Source: Citrobacter europaeus
GTDB taxonomy: Bacteria > Pseudomonadota > Gammaproteobacteria > Enterobacterales > Enterobacteriaceae
Length of the DNA stretch: 64,000 nucleotides
NCBI GenBank assembly: GCA_020099315.1
Contig: CP083650.1
Span: 558,001 to 622,000 of the forward strand
Reading direction: 5' to 3'
Notes under the pieces: generated by a model
The model's input: only the letters and a program-made list of their open reading frames with translations
Database searches by the model: none
What the model was told of the DNA's origin: nothing
Shown: positions 35,658 through 44,549 of the stretch, one piece after another
How the letters are laid out: each line of letters begins with the position of its first letter
Position numbering within the stretch: position 1 is the first letter of the stretch
Program-made: the position numbers and the translations under genes

Positions 35658-36944
35658 ATGAAACTGTATAATCTGAAAGATCACAACGAACAGGTCAGCT
35701 TTGCGCAGGCCGTCACGCAAGGACTTGGCAAGAATCAGGGATTGTTTTTTCCGCACGATTTGCCGGAATTCAATCTGACAGAAGTTGATGAGATGCTGGA
35801 CCTGGATTTCGTTAGCCGCAGCGCGAAGATCCTTTCCGCATTTATCGGGGATGAGATCCCTCAGGAAATTCTGGAAGAGCGCGTGCGTGCGGCATTTGCC
35901 TTTCCGGCGCCGGTTGCTCAGGTTGCCGCGGATGTCGGCTGTCTGGAACTGTTCCACGGCCCAACGCTTGCATTTAAAGACTTTGGCGGGCGCTTTATGG
36001 CGCAGATGCTGACGCATATCAGCGGCGACAAACCGGTCACCATTCTGACGGCGACCTCCGGAGACACTGGGGCGGCGGTCGCACATGCCTTTTATGGCCT
36101 GAAAAATGTGCGCGTGGTAATCCTCTACCCGAACGGCAAGATCAGCCCATTACAGGAAAAACTGTTCTGTACGCTGGGCGGCAATATTGAAACCGTAGCA
36201 ATTGATGGCGATTTTGATGCCTGCCAGGCGCTGGTGAAACAGGCGTTTGATGACGAAGAACTGAAGACGGCTCTGGGGCTGAACTCGGCTAACTCGATCA
36301 ACATCAGCCGTCTGCTGGCGCAAATCTGTTATTACTTTGAGGCCGTGGCCCAACTGCCGCAAGAGGCGCGTAATCAACTGGTAATCTCCGTTCCCAGCGG
36401 TAACTTTGGCGATTTAACCGCCGGGCTGTTGGCGAAATCGCTGGGCTTGCCGGTGAAACGTTTTATTGCGGCGACCAACGTCAACGATACGGTTCCGCGT
36501 TTCCTTGCACAAGGTGAGTGGGCGCCGAAAGCGACTCAGGCGACGTTGTCGAATGCGATGGATGTCAGCCAGCCGAACAACTGGCCGCGCGTGGAAGAAC
36601 TGTTCCGCCGTAAAATCTGGCGCCTGAATGAGCTGGGTTATGCTGCCGTTGATGATGCTACTACGCAGGATACGATGCGTGAGCTGCATGAGATGGGGTA
36701 CACCTCAGAACCGCATGCGGCGGTGGCGTACCGTGCGCTGCGCGACCAGTTGAACCCTGGCGAGTACGGCCTGTTCCTCGGTACTGCGCATCCGGCGAAG
36801 TTTAAAGAAAGCGTTGAAGAGATTCTTGACCTGAAGCTGGCTCTGCCAAAAGAGCTGGCGGAGCGCGCGGACCTGCCGCTGCTTTCTCATCACCTGCCTG
36901 CTGATTTTGCTGCGCTGCGTAAGCTGATGATGACTCGCGGTTAA
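35658..36944 (+). CDS. thrC: Threonine synthase ThrC
   Basis: ThrC converts O-phosphohomoserine to threonine with pyridoxal phosphate. The 428-residue protein has Lys107 in LAFKDFGGRF as the Schiff-base lysine, TATSGDTGAA for the phosphate group, and SVPSGNFGDLTAG near residue 240, all family motifs. The end of thrB gives GGGATAATCA before its ATG. It is the last thr gene; yaaX, which follows in E. coli, is not present here. Confidence 0.97.
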   Translation: MKLYNLKDHNEQVSFAQAVTQGLGKNQGLFFPHDLPEFNLTEVDEMLDLDFVSRSAKILSAFIGDEIPQEILEERVRAAFAFPAPVAQVAADVGCLELFHGPTLAFKDFGGRFMAQMLTHISGDKPVTILTATSGDTGAAVAHAFYGLKNVRVVILYPNGKISPLQEKLFCTLGGNIETVAIDGDFDACQALVKQAFDDEELKTALGLNSANSINISRLLAQICYYFEAVAQLPQEARNQLVISVPSGNFGDLTAGLLAKSLGLPVKRFIAATNVNDTVPRFLAQGEWAPKATQATLSNAMDVSQPNNWPRVEELFRRKIWRLNELGYAAVDDATTQDTMRELHEMGYTSEPHAAVAYRALRDQLNPGEYGLFLGTAHPAKFKESVEEILDLKLALPKELAERADLPLLSHHLPADFAALRKLMMTRG

Positions 36945-36950
36945 CGGTGG

Positions 36951-37004
36951 TGCCCGCTGGCGCTTTGCTTAGCGGGCCTACAAAACCTGCCGCCATCCGG
37001 CATG
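36951..37004. repeat. Hairpin and REP remnant after thrC
   Basis: GCCCGCT at 36952-36958 pairs with AGCGGGC at 36971-36977, followed by a half REP sequence GCCGCCATCCGGCA. It is a possible thr operon 3' end; no strong T tract is seen. It occupies the whole gap between thrC and yaaA. Confidence 0.6.
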
Positions 37005-37008
37005 TACG

Positions 37009-37782
37009 CTACTGCTCGTGGCGTTTAAACACCAGTTCGCCATTCCCTGACGCTTCTTCATCAAAGAAATAGCCTTCGCTGTTAAAAGCAGTCAGTTGTT
37101 CTGGCTGCGTTAAGCGATTCTCAATAATGTAGCGACTCATCAGGCCGCGCGCTTTTTTGGCATAGAAGCTGATGACTTTGAACTTGCCGTTCTTCTCATC
37201 AAGGAAGACCGGTTTGATAAGCTCTGCGTTGAGCTTTTTCGGCTTCACGGATTTAAAATACTCATCCGAGGCGAGGTTAATCACCACGCTGTCGCCTTGC
37301 GCTTCAAGTGCTTCATTAAGTTTATCGGTGATGATATCTCCCCAGAACTGGTAGAGATCTTTACCCTTAGCATTGGCCAGACGAATGCCCATTTCCAGAC
37401 GGTAAGGCTGCATCAAATCCAGCGGACGCAAAACGCCGTAAAGCCCGGACAACATGCGTAAATGCTGCTGAGCGAAGTCGAAATCCGCCTCACTGAAGGT
37501 TTCAGCCTGCAGCCCGGTATACACGTCGCCTTTAAACGCCAGAATGGCCTGGCGCGCGTTTTCCGGCGTGAAGTCAGGCTGCCAGTCATGGAAACGCGTG
37601 GCATTCAGATCCGCCAGCTTGTCGCTAATCCCCATCAGCTTGCCAATCTGCGGGGCAGAGAGCTGGCGCGCCACGTGAATCAGCTGCTGGGAGTGATCCA
37701 GCAGTTCGGGCAACGTATGACGTGTCGTTGCCAGCGGACTTTGGTAGTCGAGCGTTTTTGCAGGTGAAATCAGAATCAGCAT
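37009..37782 (-). CDS. yaaA: Peroxide stress protein YaaA (DUF328)
   Basis: YaaA lowers free intracellular iron during hydrogen peroxide stress in E. coli, where OxyR induces it. The 257-residue protein begins MLILISPAKTLDYQSP and contains SGLYGVLRPLDLMQPYRLEMG and FYAKKARGLMSRYI, hallmark parts of the UPF0246 family, which has a DNA-binding-like fold. It is on the minus strand, convergent with thrC and downstream of yaaJ. I did not find a clear OxyR site upstream. Confidence 0.95.
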   Translation of the reverse strand: MLILISPAKTLDYQSPLATTRHTLPELLDHSQQLIHVARQLSAPQIGKLMGISDKLADLNATRFHDWQPDFTPENARQAILAFKGDVYTGLQAETFSEADFDFAQQHLRMLSGLYGVLRPLDLMQPYRLEMGIRLANAKGKDLYQFWGDIITDKLNEALEAQGDSVVINLASDEYFKSVKPKKLNAELIKPVFLDEKNGKFKVISFYAKKARGLMSRYIIENRLTQPEQLTAFNSEGYFFDEEASGNGELVFKRHEQ

Positions 37783-37859
37783 ATCCAGTCCTTGCAGGAA
37801 ATTTACTGCGACTTTAGCAAAAAAAACGACTGAATTGATCGATGGTTGCGATTGCCGCG

Positions 37860-39290
37860 CTATTCGCGCGGCGTTTCATCCCAGCTTTCGGGCGCAAGCT
37901 GTTGTCTGATATCAGGATAACGGCGCGGATCGAATTGCGGGCGCACCCCGAGTTTACGCTGGCGCAGATAGTCGCTGGCGATGGTATGTACAACTGGAGA
38001 AAGCAGCAAAATCGCCGTCAGGTTAGTGATGGCCATACAGGCCATAATGATGTCGGCCAATTGCCAGACCAGCGGGACACTGATTAACGTTCCGCCGACC
38101 ACGGTGCTAACGGTGGCGATCCGTAATAGCCAGATGACGCGCATGTTGTCCATCTTCAGGAAAACCAGGTTATTTTCCGCGTAGATGTAGTTGGCGACGA
38201 TAGAGCTAAAGGCAAACAGAATCACAATGAAAGCCACAAATCCGGCTCCCCATTCCCCCGTGAGCGTTACCATCGCTTTCTGAAGCAGTTGGATGCCTTC
38301 CATTGGCACATAGCTGGTGCCATTGCCTGCCAACAGAACGATCATCGCGCTGGCGGTACAGAGAATCAGCGTATCAACTAATACTCCGATCATTTGCACA
38401 ATACCTTGTGCCGCCGGATGCGGGGGCCAGGACGCTGCCGAGGCGGCGGCATTCGGAGTTGATCCCATCCCGGCCTCATTAGAAAACATACCGCGTTGAA
38501 AGCCGCTGGCAATGGCCTGGCTTAGCGTATACCCGGCGGCACCGGCCGCGGCCTCCTGCCAGCCGAATGCGCTTTTTATAATGGTCATGATAATGCCGGG
38601 AAGCTGCCCGAAATGCCAAAGGCAGATGATGATACTGCAACCGACCCACAGCAGAGCCATCATCGGAACGAACCATTGCATCAGGCGGGCAACGCCTTTA
38701 ATGCCGCCGACGATTGCCAGCAATGACACGATTGCCAGGGTGATTCCGGAGAAGAGGGGAGGGATATCAAACGCAAAGGTTAGCGCACGAGAAACCGAAT
38801 TTGCCTGAACGCTGTTAAAAATCAGCCCGTAGGCAATGAGTAAAAAGATGGCAAAAAGCACGCCCATCCAGCGCATGCCCAGCCCACGCGCCATATACCA
38901 CGCAGGACCGCCGCGAAACTGTCCCTTGCTGTCGCGTTCTTTGTACAGTTGGGCAAGCGAGCACTCGGCAAATGACGTTGCCATGCCAATAACCGCCGAA
39001 ACCCACATCCAGAAAACGGCTCCCGCGCCGCCGGCGGCAATCGCCAACGCCACGCCTGCCAGATTGCCGCTACCGATTCGTGCGGCAAGACTGGTGCATA
39101 AAGCCTGAAAGGAAGTTAAACCGCCCGGCTGCGGGCTGATGCTATTTTTAAGACTTTTGCCAAACTGGGGAATGTAGCGAAACTGAACGAACCCTGTACG
39201 CCAGGTGAACCAACATCCTGCGCCAAGCAGGAGGTAGATCATCACCGAACCCCAGAGTATTTCATTAATAAATGAGAAAAAATCAGGCAT
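37860..39290 (-). CDS. yaaJ: Alanine/glycine:cation symporter family protein YaaJ
   Basis: YaaJ belongs to the AGCS family that imports alanine or glycine with sodium or protons. The 476-residue protein has about eleven transmembrane helices and the signature PGGLTSFQALCTSLAARIGSG near residues 58-78, followed by FSNEAGMGSTPNAAA. The ATG at 39290 was chosen because AGAGGG lies 6-7 bases before it and 476 residues equals the E. coli protein; the ATG two codons upstream is too close to that site. Substrate is inferred from the family. Confidence 0.93.
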   Translation of the reverse strand: MPDFFSFINEILWGSVMIYLLLGAGCWFTWRTGFVQFRYIPQFGKSLKNSISPQPGGLTSFQALCTSLAARIGSGNLAGVALAIAAGGAGAVFWMWVSAVIGMATSFAECSLAQLYKERDSKGQFRGGPAWYMARGLGMRWMGVLFAIFLLIAYGLIFNSVQANSVSRALTFAFDIPPLFSGITLAIVSLLAIVGGIKGVARLMQWFVPMMALLWVGCSIIICLWHFGQLPGIIMTIIKSAFGWQEAAAGAAGYTLSQAIASGFQRGMFSNEAGMGSTPNAAASAASWPPHPAAQGIVQMIGVLVDTLILCTASAMIVLLAGNGTSYVPMEGIQLLQKAMVTLTGEWGAGFVAFIVILFAFSSIVANYIYAENNLVFLKMDNMRVIWLLRIATVSTVVGGTLISVPLVWQLADIIMACMAITNLTAILLLSPVVHTIASDYLRQRKLGVRPQFDPRRYPDIRQQLAPESWDETPRE

Positions 39291-39421
39291 TAACATCCCT
39301 CTTGTTGATGCCGGTTAGCGCGAGGATTTCCGTGTAAGCGCTACCAATAATCGACCAGTATATACCTTGAAAGGTGATTGATTGCGGGAGTTTATCATAA
39401 CAATCGTTATATCCTTAATTG

Positions 39422-39444
39422 CGCATCTCGGGCTTTGAGATGCG
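39422..39444. other. Hairpin upstream of talB
   Basis: CGCATCTC at 39422-39429 and GAGATGCG at 39437-39444 form a perfect 8-bp stem with a 7-base loop in the yaaJ-talB divergent gap. No T tract follows, so it may be an operator or RNA structure rather than a terminator. Confidence 0.5.
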
Positions 39445-39482
39445 TAATCAGGGCTGAGCGGCTGGTCGGAGAATCCAGGCGG

Positions 39483-39510
39483 TTGCGCTGAGAGTGCGTC
39501 GTGCTATCAT
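39483..39510 (+). promoter_or_regulatory. Probable talB promoter
   Basis: TTGCGC at 39483-39488, a 16-base spacer and TATCAT at 39505-39510 with an extended TGC before it resemble a sigma-70 promoter. It lies about 54 bases before the talB start. Confidence 0.45.
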
Positions 39511-39563
39511 CAGGGAAGATCGGTTACATCCCCCTAACAAGCTGTTTAAAGAGAATCGCTATC

Positions 39564-40517
39564 ATGACGGACAAATTGACCTCCCTTCGTCAGTTCACCA
39601 CAGTAGTGGCCGACACCGGAGACATCGCGGCAATGAAGCTGTATCAGCCTCAGGATGCCACAACTAACCCTTCTCTCATTCTTAACGCAGCGCAGATCCC
39701 GGAATACCGCAAGCTGATTGATGACGCTGTAGCCTGGGCTAAGCAGCAGAGCAACGACCGTGCGCAGCAGGTCGTCGACGCGACCGACAAACTGGCAGTA
39801 AATATCGGTCTGGAGATCCTGAAACTGGTCCCGGGTCGTATCTCCACTGAAGTTGACGCTCGTCTGTCCTACGACACCGACGCGTCTATCGCAAAAGCAA
39901 AACGCCTGATCAAAATGTACAACGATGCTGGCATCAGCAACGATCGCATTCTGATCAAACTGGCTTCAACCTGGCAGGGCATCCGTGCCGCTGAGCAGTT
40001 GGAAAAAGAAGGCATCAACTGTAACCTGACTCTGCTGTTCTCCTTCGCGCAGGCGCGTGCATGTGCAGAAGCTGGCGTATACCTGATTTCTCCGTTCGTT
40101 GGCCGTATTCTTGACTGGTACAAAGCCAACTCCGACAAAAAAGAGTATGCACCGGCAGAAGATCCGGGTGTGGTTTCCGTAACGGAAATCTACGAGTACT
40201 ACAAACAACACGGTTACGAAACTGTGGTGATGGGTGCGAGCTTCCGTAACATTGGCGAAATCATTGAACTGGCAGGCTGCGATCGTCTGACGATTGCACC
40301 GGCACTGCTGAAAGAGCTGGCGGAAAGCGAAGGCGCTATCGAACGTAAACTGTCCTTCTCCGGCGAAGTGAAAGCGCGCCCTGCACGCATCACTGAAGCT
40401 GAGTTCCTGTGGCAGCACAACCAGGATCCGATGGCTGTAGACAAACTGGCGGACGGTATCCGTAAGTTTGCTGTAGACCAGGGTAAACTGGAAAAAATGA
40501 TCGGCGATCTGCTGTAA
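39564..40517 (+). CDS. talB: Transaldolase B
   Basis: TalB moves dihydroxyacetone units between sedoheptulose-7-phosphate and glyceraldehyde-3-phosphate in the pentose phosphate pathway. The 317-residue TIM barrel has the Schiff-base Lys132 in ILIKLASTWQG, and VVMGASFRN near 225. ATG at 39564 gives MTDKLTSLRQ, the known N-terminus; the earlier TTG-type start at 39501 adds an unlikely 21 residues. Its codon use is strongly biased as expected for a highly expressed gene. A terminator-like hairpin follows. Confidence 0.97.
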   Translation: MTDKLTSLRQFTTVVADTGDIAAMKLYQPQDATTNPSLILNAAQIPEYRKLIDDAVAWAKQQSNDRAQQVVDATDKLAVNIGLEILKLVPGRISTEVDARLSYDTDASIAKAKRLIKMYNDAGISNDRILIKLASTWQGIRAAEQLEKEGINCNLTLLFSFAQARACAEAGVYLISPFVGRILDWYKANSDKKEYAPAEDPGVVSVTEIYEYYKQHGYETVVMGASFRNIGEIIELAGCDRLTIAPALLKELAESEGAIERKLSFSGEVKARPARITEAEFLWQHNQDPMAVDKLADGIRKFAVDQGKLEKMIGDLL

Positions 40518-40525
40518 TCATTAGC

Positions 40526-40549
40526 GCGTGGCCCTGATATGGGTCACGC
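40526..40549 (+). terminator. Hairpin after talB
   Basis: GCGTGGCCC at 40526-40534 pairs with GGGTCACGC at 40541-40549 with one G-U pair. It starts nine bases after the talB stop; the tail is weakly T-rich. Confidence 0.55.
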
Positions 40550-40627
40550 TACCTCTTCTGAAACCTGTCTGTCCTTCCCTTCGCAGTGTATCATTCTGTT
40601 TAACGAGACTGTTTAAACGGAATAATC

Positions 40628-41215
40628 ATGAATACTTTACGCATTGGCCTGGTTTCCATTTCTGACCGTGCTTCCAGCGGCGTTTACCAGGATAAAGGTA
40701 TCCCGGCCCTTGAAGAGTGGCTGGCGTCTGCCCTTACCACCCCTTTTGAGCTGCAAACGCGGTTGATCCCGGATGAACAGGCGATCATCGAACAGACCTT
40801 ATGCGAGCTGGTGGATGAAATGAGCTGTCATCTGGTGCTGACTACCGGCGGAACGGGTCCGGCCCGTCGCGACGTGACGCCTGATGCCACGCTGGCCGTA
40901 GCCGACCGCCAGATGCCGGGCTTTGGCGAGCAGATGCGCCAGATAAGCCTGCATTTTGTGCCAACGGCTATTCTCTCCCGCCAGGTTGGCGTGATTCGCA
41001 AGCAGGCGCTGATCCTGAATCTGCCTGGACAGCCGAAGTCGATCAAAGAAACGCTGGAAGGTGTGAAAGATGCCGACGGTAAAGTTATCGTACCGGGTAT
41101 TTTTGCAAGTGTACCGTATTGTATACAGTTGTTGGATGGGCCGTATGTGGAAACCGCACCGGCTGTTGTAGCATCTTTTCGCCCTAAAAGCGCAATTCGC
41201 GATACAAACCCCTGA
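40628..41215 (+). CDS. mog: Molybdopterin adenylyltransferase Mog
   Basis: Mog adenylylates molybdopterin, preparing it for molybdenum insertion by MoeA. The 195-residue protein has the MoaB/Mog fold with the substrate-binding TTGGTGPARRDVTPDAT near residues 75-91 and NLPGQPKSI at about 135. It matches E. coli Mog in length. AACGGAATAATC precedes the ATG. It is followed by a 124-base gap with an inverted repeat and the MFS gene, which is absent at this place in E. coli K-12. Confidence 0.96.
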   Translation: MNTLRIGLVSISDRASSGVYQDKGIPALEEWLASALTTPFELQTRLIPDEQAIIEQTLCELVDEMSCHLVLTTGGTGPARRDVTPDATLAVADRQMPGFGEQMRQISLHFVPTAILSRQVGVIRKQALILNLPGQPKSIKETLEGVKDADGKVIVPGIFASVPYCIQLLDGPYVETAPAVVASFRPKSAIRDTNP

Positions 41216-41248
41216 AAGTAGCGCGATCGTGACATAAGTGCCAATGAT

Positions 41249-41324
41249 AGTGGAGTATTGAATTGTTTACGATATAGTAATTTTTGCTTTACATGTATCG
41301 ACAGACAGATTCAATTACTCCACT
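41249..41324. repeat. Long inverted repeat before the MFS gene
   Basis: The left arm 41249-41265 (AGTGGAGTATTGAATTG) and right arm 41308-41324 (GATTCAATTACTCCACT) are inverse complements over about 16 positions with one single-base shift, separated by 42 bases. The right arm ends 15 bases before the MFS start codon. It may be a two-site operator or a long RNA hairpin. Confidence 0.7.
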
Positions 41325-41339
41325 GACTCATGGTTTGCT

Positions 41340-42647
41340 ATGTCACAACACACTCGATCGCTGAATCGCCAGGATTATAAAACCCTTACGCTTGCTGCCC
41401 TCGGCGGTGCGCTTGAGTTTTATGATTTCATTATCTTCGTCTTCTTTGCCGCTGTTGTTGGCGAACTCTTCTTTCCGGCAGACATTCCTGAATGGCTACG
41501 CCAGGTGCAAACCTTCGGCATTTTTGCGGCCGGATATCTGGCGCGTCCGCTGGGTGGCATTATCATGGCGCACTTTGGCGATCTGGTCGGGCGCAAGAAA
41601 ATGTTTACCCTGAGCATTTTGCTGATGGCGATACCAACGCTGGCGATTGGGCTATTGCCTACTTACGCCTCAATGGGGATCCTCGCGCCGCTGCTGTTAC
41701 TGCTGATGCGCATTTTGCAAGGCGCTGCCATCGGCGGAGAAGTGCCGGGCGCGTGGGTGTTCGTGGCGGAGCACGTACCGGAGCGCCGCATCGGCATTGC
41801 CTGTGGCACGCTAACCGCCGGGCTGACGGTGGGAATTCTGCTGGGGTCGGTAGTTGCGACGCTGGTGAACACCAGCCTGACGCAGCAGGCGGTGCATGAC
41901 TACGGCTGGCGTATTCCATTCCTGCTGGGGGGTGTGTTTGGGCTGGTGGCAATGTACCTGCGCCGCTGGCTGCAGGAGACGCCTATATTCCTCGAAATGC
42001 AGCAACGTAAAGCGCTGGCGCAAGAGCTACCGGTGAAGTCGGTGGTGAGCAAACATAAAAAAGCGGTGGTCATTTCCATGCTGCTGACCTGGCTGTTGTC
42101 GGCCGGGATTGTGGTGGTGATCCTGATGTCGCCAGTGTGGTTGCAGAAACAGTATGGCTTTGCGCCGGCGTTGACGTTACAAGCCAACAGTGTCGCGACT
42201 ATTATGCTGTGCGTGGGTTGTCTGCTGGCCGGGTTTATTGTCGACCGGGTCGGCGCCAGCAAAACCTTTATTGTCGGCAGCCTGCTGTTGGCCTGTTCAA
42301 GCTGGTTTTTCTATCACCTGACCGGCAGCCATCCTCAGCACTTGTTCCTGTTGTATGGGCTGGTGGGGTTGTGCGTTGGCGTGGTGGGGGCTGTGCCTTA
42401 TGTCATGGTTCGAGCGTTTCCGGCGGAAGTCCGCTTTACCGGAATATCCTTCTCTTACAACGTGTCGTACGCCATTTTTGGTGGTCTGACGCCAATCGCC
42501 GTGACGATGTTAATGAGCGTGTCGCCAATGGCTCCGGCCTGGTATGTGCTGGCGCTATCGCTGGTGGGGTTAGGTCTGGGAATTTGGCTGCGACAGGATA
42601 TTTATCATCGCGATTCGAACGTGCAGGCAGAGTTACAGCGCTTGTAA
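41340..42647 (+). CDS. MFS transporter, metabolite:H+ symporter type
   Basis: The 435-residue protein is a twelve-helix major facilitator resembling the metabolite:proton symporter group (ProP, ShiA, citrate and alpha-ketoglutarate carriers). It has the inter-helix 2-3 signature MAHFGDLVGRKKMF near residues 80-93, an N-terminal GGALEFYDFIIFVFFA typical of that group (Glu and Asp in helix 1), and helix 5 GAWVFVAEHVPERRRIG-like sequence after it. The substrate cannot be told from sequence; small organic acids or osmolytes are likely. It is not present at this place in E. coli K-12. Codon use is ordinary for the chromosome, so it is not obviously recent. Confidence 0.85.
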   Translation: MSQHTRSLNRQDYKTLTLAALGGALEFYDFIIFVFFAAVVGELFFPADIPEWLRQVQTFGIFAAGYLARPLGGIIMAHFGDLVGRKKMFTLSILLMAIPTLAIGLLPTYASMGILAPLLLLLMRILQGAAIGGEVPGAWVFVAEHVPERRIGIACGTLTAGLTVGILLGSVVATLVNTSLTQQAVHDYGWRIPFLLGGVFGLVAMYLRRWLQETPIFLEMQQRKALAQELPVKSVVSKHKKAVVISMLLTWLLSAGIVVVILMSPVWLQKQYGFAPALTLQANSVATIMLCVGCLLAGFIVDRVGASKTFIVGSLLLACSSWFFYHLTGSHPQHLFLLYGLVGLCVGVVGAVPYVMVRAFPAEVRFTGISFSYNVSYAIFGGLTPIAVTMLMSVSPMAPAWYVLALSLVGLGLGIWLRQDIYHRDSNVQAELQRL

Positions 42648-42652
42648 GGAAT

Positions 42653-42672
42653 ATCCCCCCGTCAGGGGGGAT
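42653..42672. terminator. Hairpin between MFS gene and satP
   Basis: ATCCCCCC at 42653-42660 and GGGGGGAT at 42665-42672 form a perfect 8-bp stem around GTCA between the two converging stops. T tracts are short on both sides, so termination is plausible but not certain. Confidence 0.5.
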
Positions 42673-42681
42673 AACGTCAGA

Positions 42682-43248
42682 TTAGTGCGCTTCACCAATC
42701 GGCAGGATGGTACGGCCAAACTGTTCGTTCAGCACTTCACCCATCGCCAGGTAAATGGCGCTTGCGCCACACACTAAGCCAACCCAGCCAGCAACGTGAA
42801 TGATCGCTTCGTTACCAGCAATGTTGCCAACGGCCAGCAGCGCGAACAGCACCGTCAGGCTCAGGAAGACAAACTGCAACGCACGAGCCGCTTTCAGCGT
42901 GCCGAAGAACATGAACAGAGTGAAGACGCCCCACAGACCCAGATACACGCCCAGGAACTGACCATTGGTTGCATCCGCCAGGCCCATTTTCGGCATGATC
43001 AGGATCGCAACCAGCGTCAGCCAGAACGAACCGTAGGAGGTAAAGGCGGTTAAACCGAAGGTGTTGCCTTTTTTATATTCCAGCAGACCGGCAAAAATTT
43101 GCGCGATACCGCCGTAGAAAATGCCCATCGCCAGAATAATAACGTCAAAGGCGAAGAAACCCGCGTTGTGCAGGTTAAGCAGAATGGTGGTCATGCCAAA
43201 GCCCATCAGGCCCAGCGGTGCCGGATTAGCCAACTTAGTGTTGCCCAT
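42682..43248 (-). CDS. satP: Succinate-acetate/proton symporter SatP
   Basis: SatP (YaaH) is an acetate uptake transporter that also takes succinate. The 188-residue protein has six transmembrane helices and the family signature NPAPLGLMGFG at residues 8-18 (NPAPLGL), the constriction motif of the AceTr family. It matches E. coli SatP in length. TTGAGGAATT precedes its start codon. Placed between the MFS gene (convergent) and yaaW. Confidence 0.95.
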   Translation of the reverse strand: MGNTKLANPAPLGLMGFGMTTILLNLHNAGFFAFDVIILAMGIFYGGIAQIFAGLLEYKKGNTFGLTAFTSYGSFWLTLVAILIMPKMGLADATNGQFLGVYLGLWGVFTLFMFFGTLKAARALQFVFLSLTVLFALLAVGNIAGNEAIIHVAGWVGLVCGASAIYLAMGEVLNEQFGRTILPIGEAH

Positions 43249-43396
43249 AATTCCTCAAAATCATCATTGATTGAATGGTGAAATAGTTTCCCCGAATAAC
43301 GATCGCAGTCTTCGGGGCGCGGCATGATAATCAGGGGAAAGGGCACTGTCTATGATCTAACGAAGGGAAAATGAATTATTTTCCCTGTGATGGGCA

Positions 43397-44110
43397 TCAC
43401 GCTTGCGCGTGGGCGATCATTCTGCGCAGGCAGGCGATTTGAAGTACCGCCGGAATCGTCACGCGATAGGCGCTGCCGCTCACCGCTTTAACTCCGTTTA
43501 ATGCGGCGCCGACCGGGCCGCCAAGTCCGGCTCCACGCAGTAATCCGTGTCCGATGACGCTGACGGCGGCGTGTGTTCTTAGGATCTTGCTAAGCTGGCT
43601 GGAGAGCAGGTGAGATACACCTGTCGCCAGATGACGGTCCTTCATTAATAGTGGCAAAAGTTCTTCCAGTTCAGAGACTTTTGCATCAACGGCCTGTAAA
43701 AAGGTCCGCTTGTGTTCCGCATCCATTTTTTGCCAGGCATTACGTAAAAAGTGTTCCAGCAGATATTGTTCAATTTCGAATGTGGACATCTCTTTGTCGG
43801 TTTTCAGCTTCAGACGCTTCGAAACATCCAGCAAAATCGCCCGATACAGTTTTCCATGGCCGCGGAGTTTATTGGCAATGCTGTCGCCGCCATAATGCTG
43901 AAGCTCGCCGGCAATCAGCTGCCAGTTGCGGCGATGTTGTTCCGGGTGTCCTTCCATCGATTTAAATAAATCGTTGTGGTTTAGTACGCTCGACAGACGG
44001 GCTTTCCCTTTTTCATTATGCGTGAGCAGGCGGGTAATATTGGCGAGTTGCTCCTCACTACAATGCTGAAGAAAGTCGAGGTCGTCGTCATTCAAATACG
44101 TGACATTCAT
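43397..44110 (-). CDS. yaaW: UPF0174 family protein YaaW
   Basis: The 237-residue protein belongs to the YaaW/UPF0174 group with an N-terminal DUF3944 part (LNDDDLDFLQHCSEEQLANI). The C-terminal third is rich in Gly and Ala (GLLRGAGLGGPVGAALNG) and may bind or insert into membranes. Function is unknown; related proteins include ubiquinol-cytochrome c chaperone-like sequences, but this is weak. It follows yaaI on the same strand by 34 bases. The overlapping E. coli htgA frame is not supported here. Confidence 0.88.
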   Translation of the reverse strand: MNVTYLNDDDLDFLQHCSEEQLANITRLLTHNEKGKARLSSVLNHNDLFKSMEGHPEQHRRNWQLIAGELQHYGGDSIANKLRGHGKLYRAILLDVSKRLKLKTDKEMSTFEIEQYLLEHFLRNAWQKMDAEHKRTFLQAVDAKVSELEELLPLLMKDRHLATGVSHLLSSQLSKILRTHAAVSVIGHGLLRGAGLGGPVGAALNGVKAVSGSAYRVTIPAVLQIACLRRMIAHAQA

Positions 44111-44144
44111 GTTTTCTATGGCTTCTGAATAAAAGTGTGCGGAA

Positions 44145-44549
44145 TTAGTCGTCGCCGATGATTTTCAGCGTTGCCATATCAGAGGAGTTCACCGTATGGC
44201 CGGAGAAGGTGATTTTTTTGACGCAGCGCTTATTGTCGTTGTCACTATTAATGTTGATCCAGTTGGTCGTTTGCCCTTCTTTGATGGAGGAAGGCACATT
44301 CAGACTTTGGCTGGACATGCGGGCAGCCTTGAAATAAACAGATGCGCCACTGAGCTGTAAATCACCATGATCGGCCGTGAGTTGAATGCGTTTCACCACG
44401 CGACAAACGGGAAGTTTTAGGGTCAGATCGTTGGTTTCGTTACGGGGCATGGCAATCATACCCAAAACTTTATGATCGTTAGCGTGCGCGGCGCTGCTCA
44501 GCAGCAGGCCCATAAACAGGCTGGCGGAAAGGGTTAACGAGGATTTCAT
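44145..44549 (-). CDS. yaaI: DUF2541 secreted protein YaaI
   Basis: The 134-residue precursor has a signal peptide with cleavage after AHA at about residue 24 and a small periplasmic domain with two cysteines (LPVCRVVKRI and KRCVKKITFSG) that may be joined. The family is DUF2541, of unknown function. The ATG at 44549 with AGAGAAA upstream was chosen; a TTG eight codons earlier gives an unlikely leader. It reads away from the dnaK promoter and precedes yaaW. Confidence 0.9.
   Translation of the reverse strand: MKSSLTLSASLFMGLLLSSAAHANDHKVLGMIAMPRNETNDLTLKLPVCRVVKRIQLTADHGDLQLSGASVYFKAARMSSQSLNVPSSIKEGQTTNWININSDNDNKRCVKKITFSGHTVNSSDMATLKIIGDD

Noticed and set aside
43397..44110. An htgA-like frame overlapping yaaW
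   Set aside because: No long frame matching it is kept opposite yaaW, and the E. coli gene itself is doubtful.
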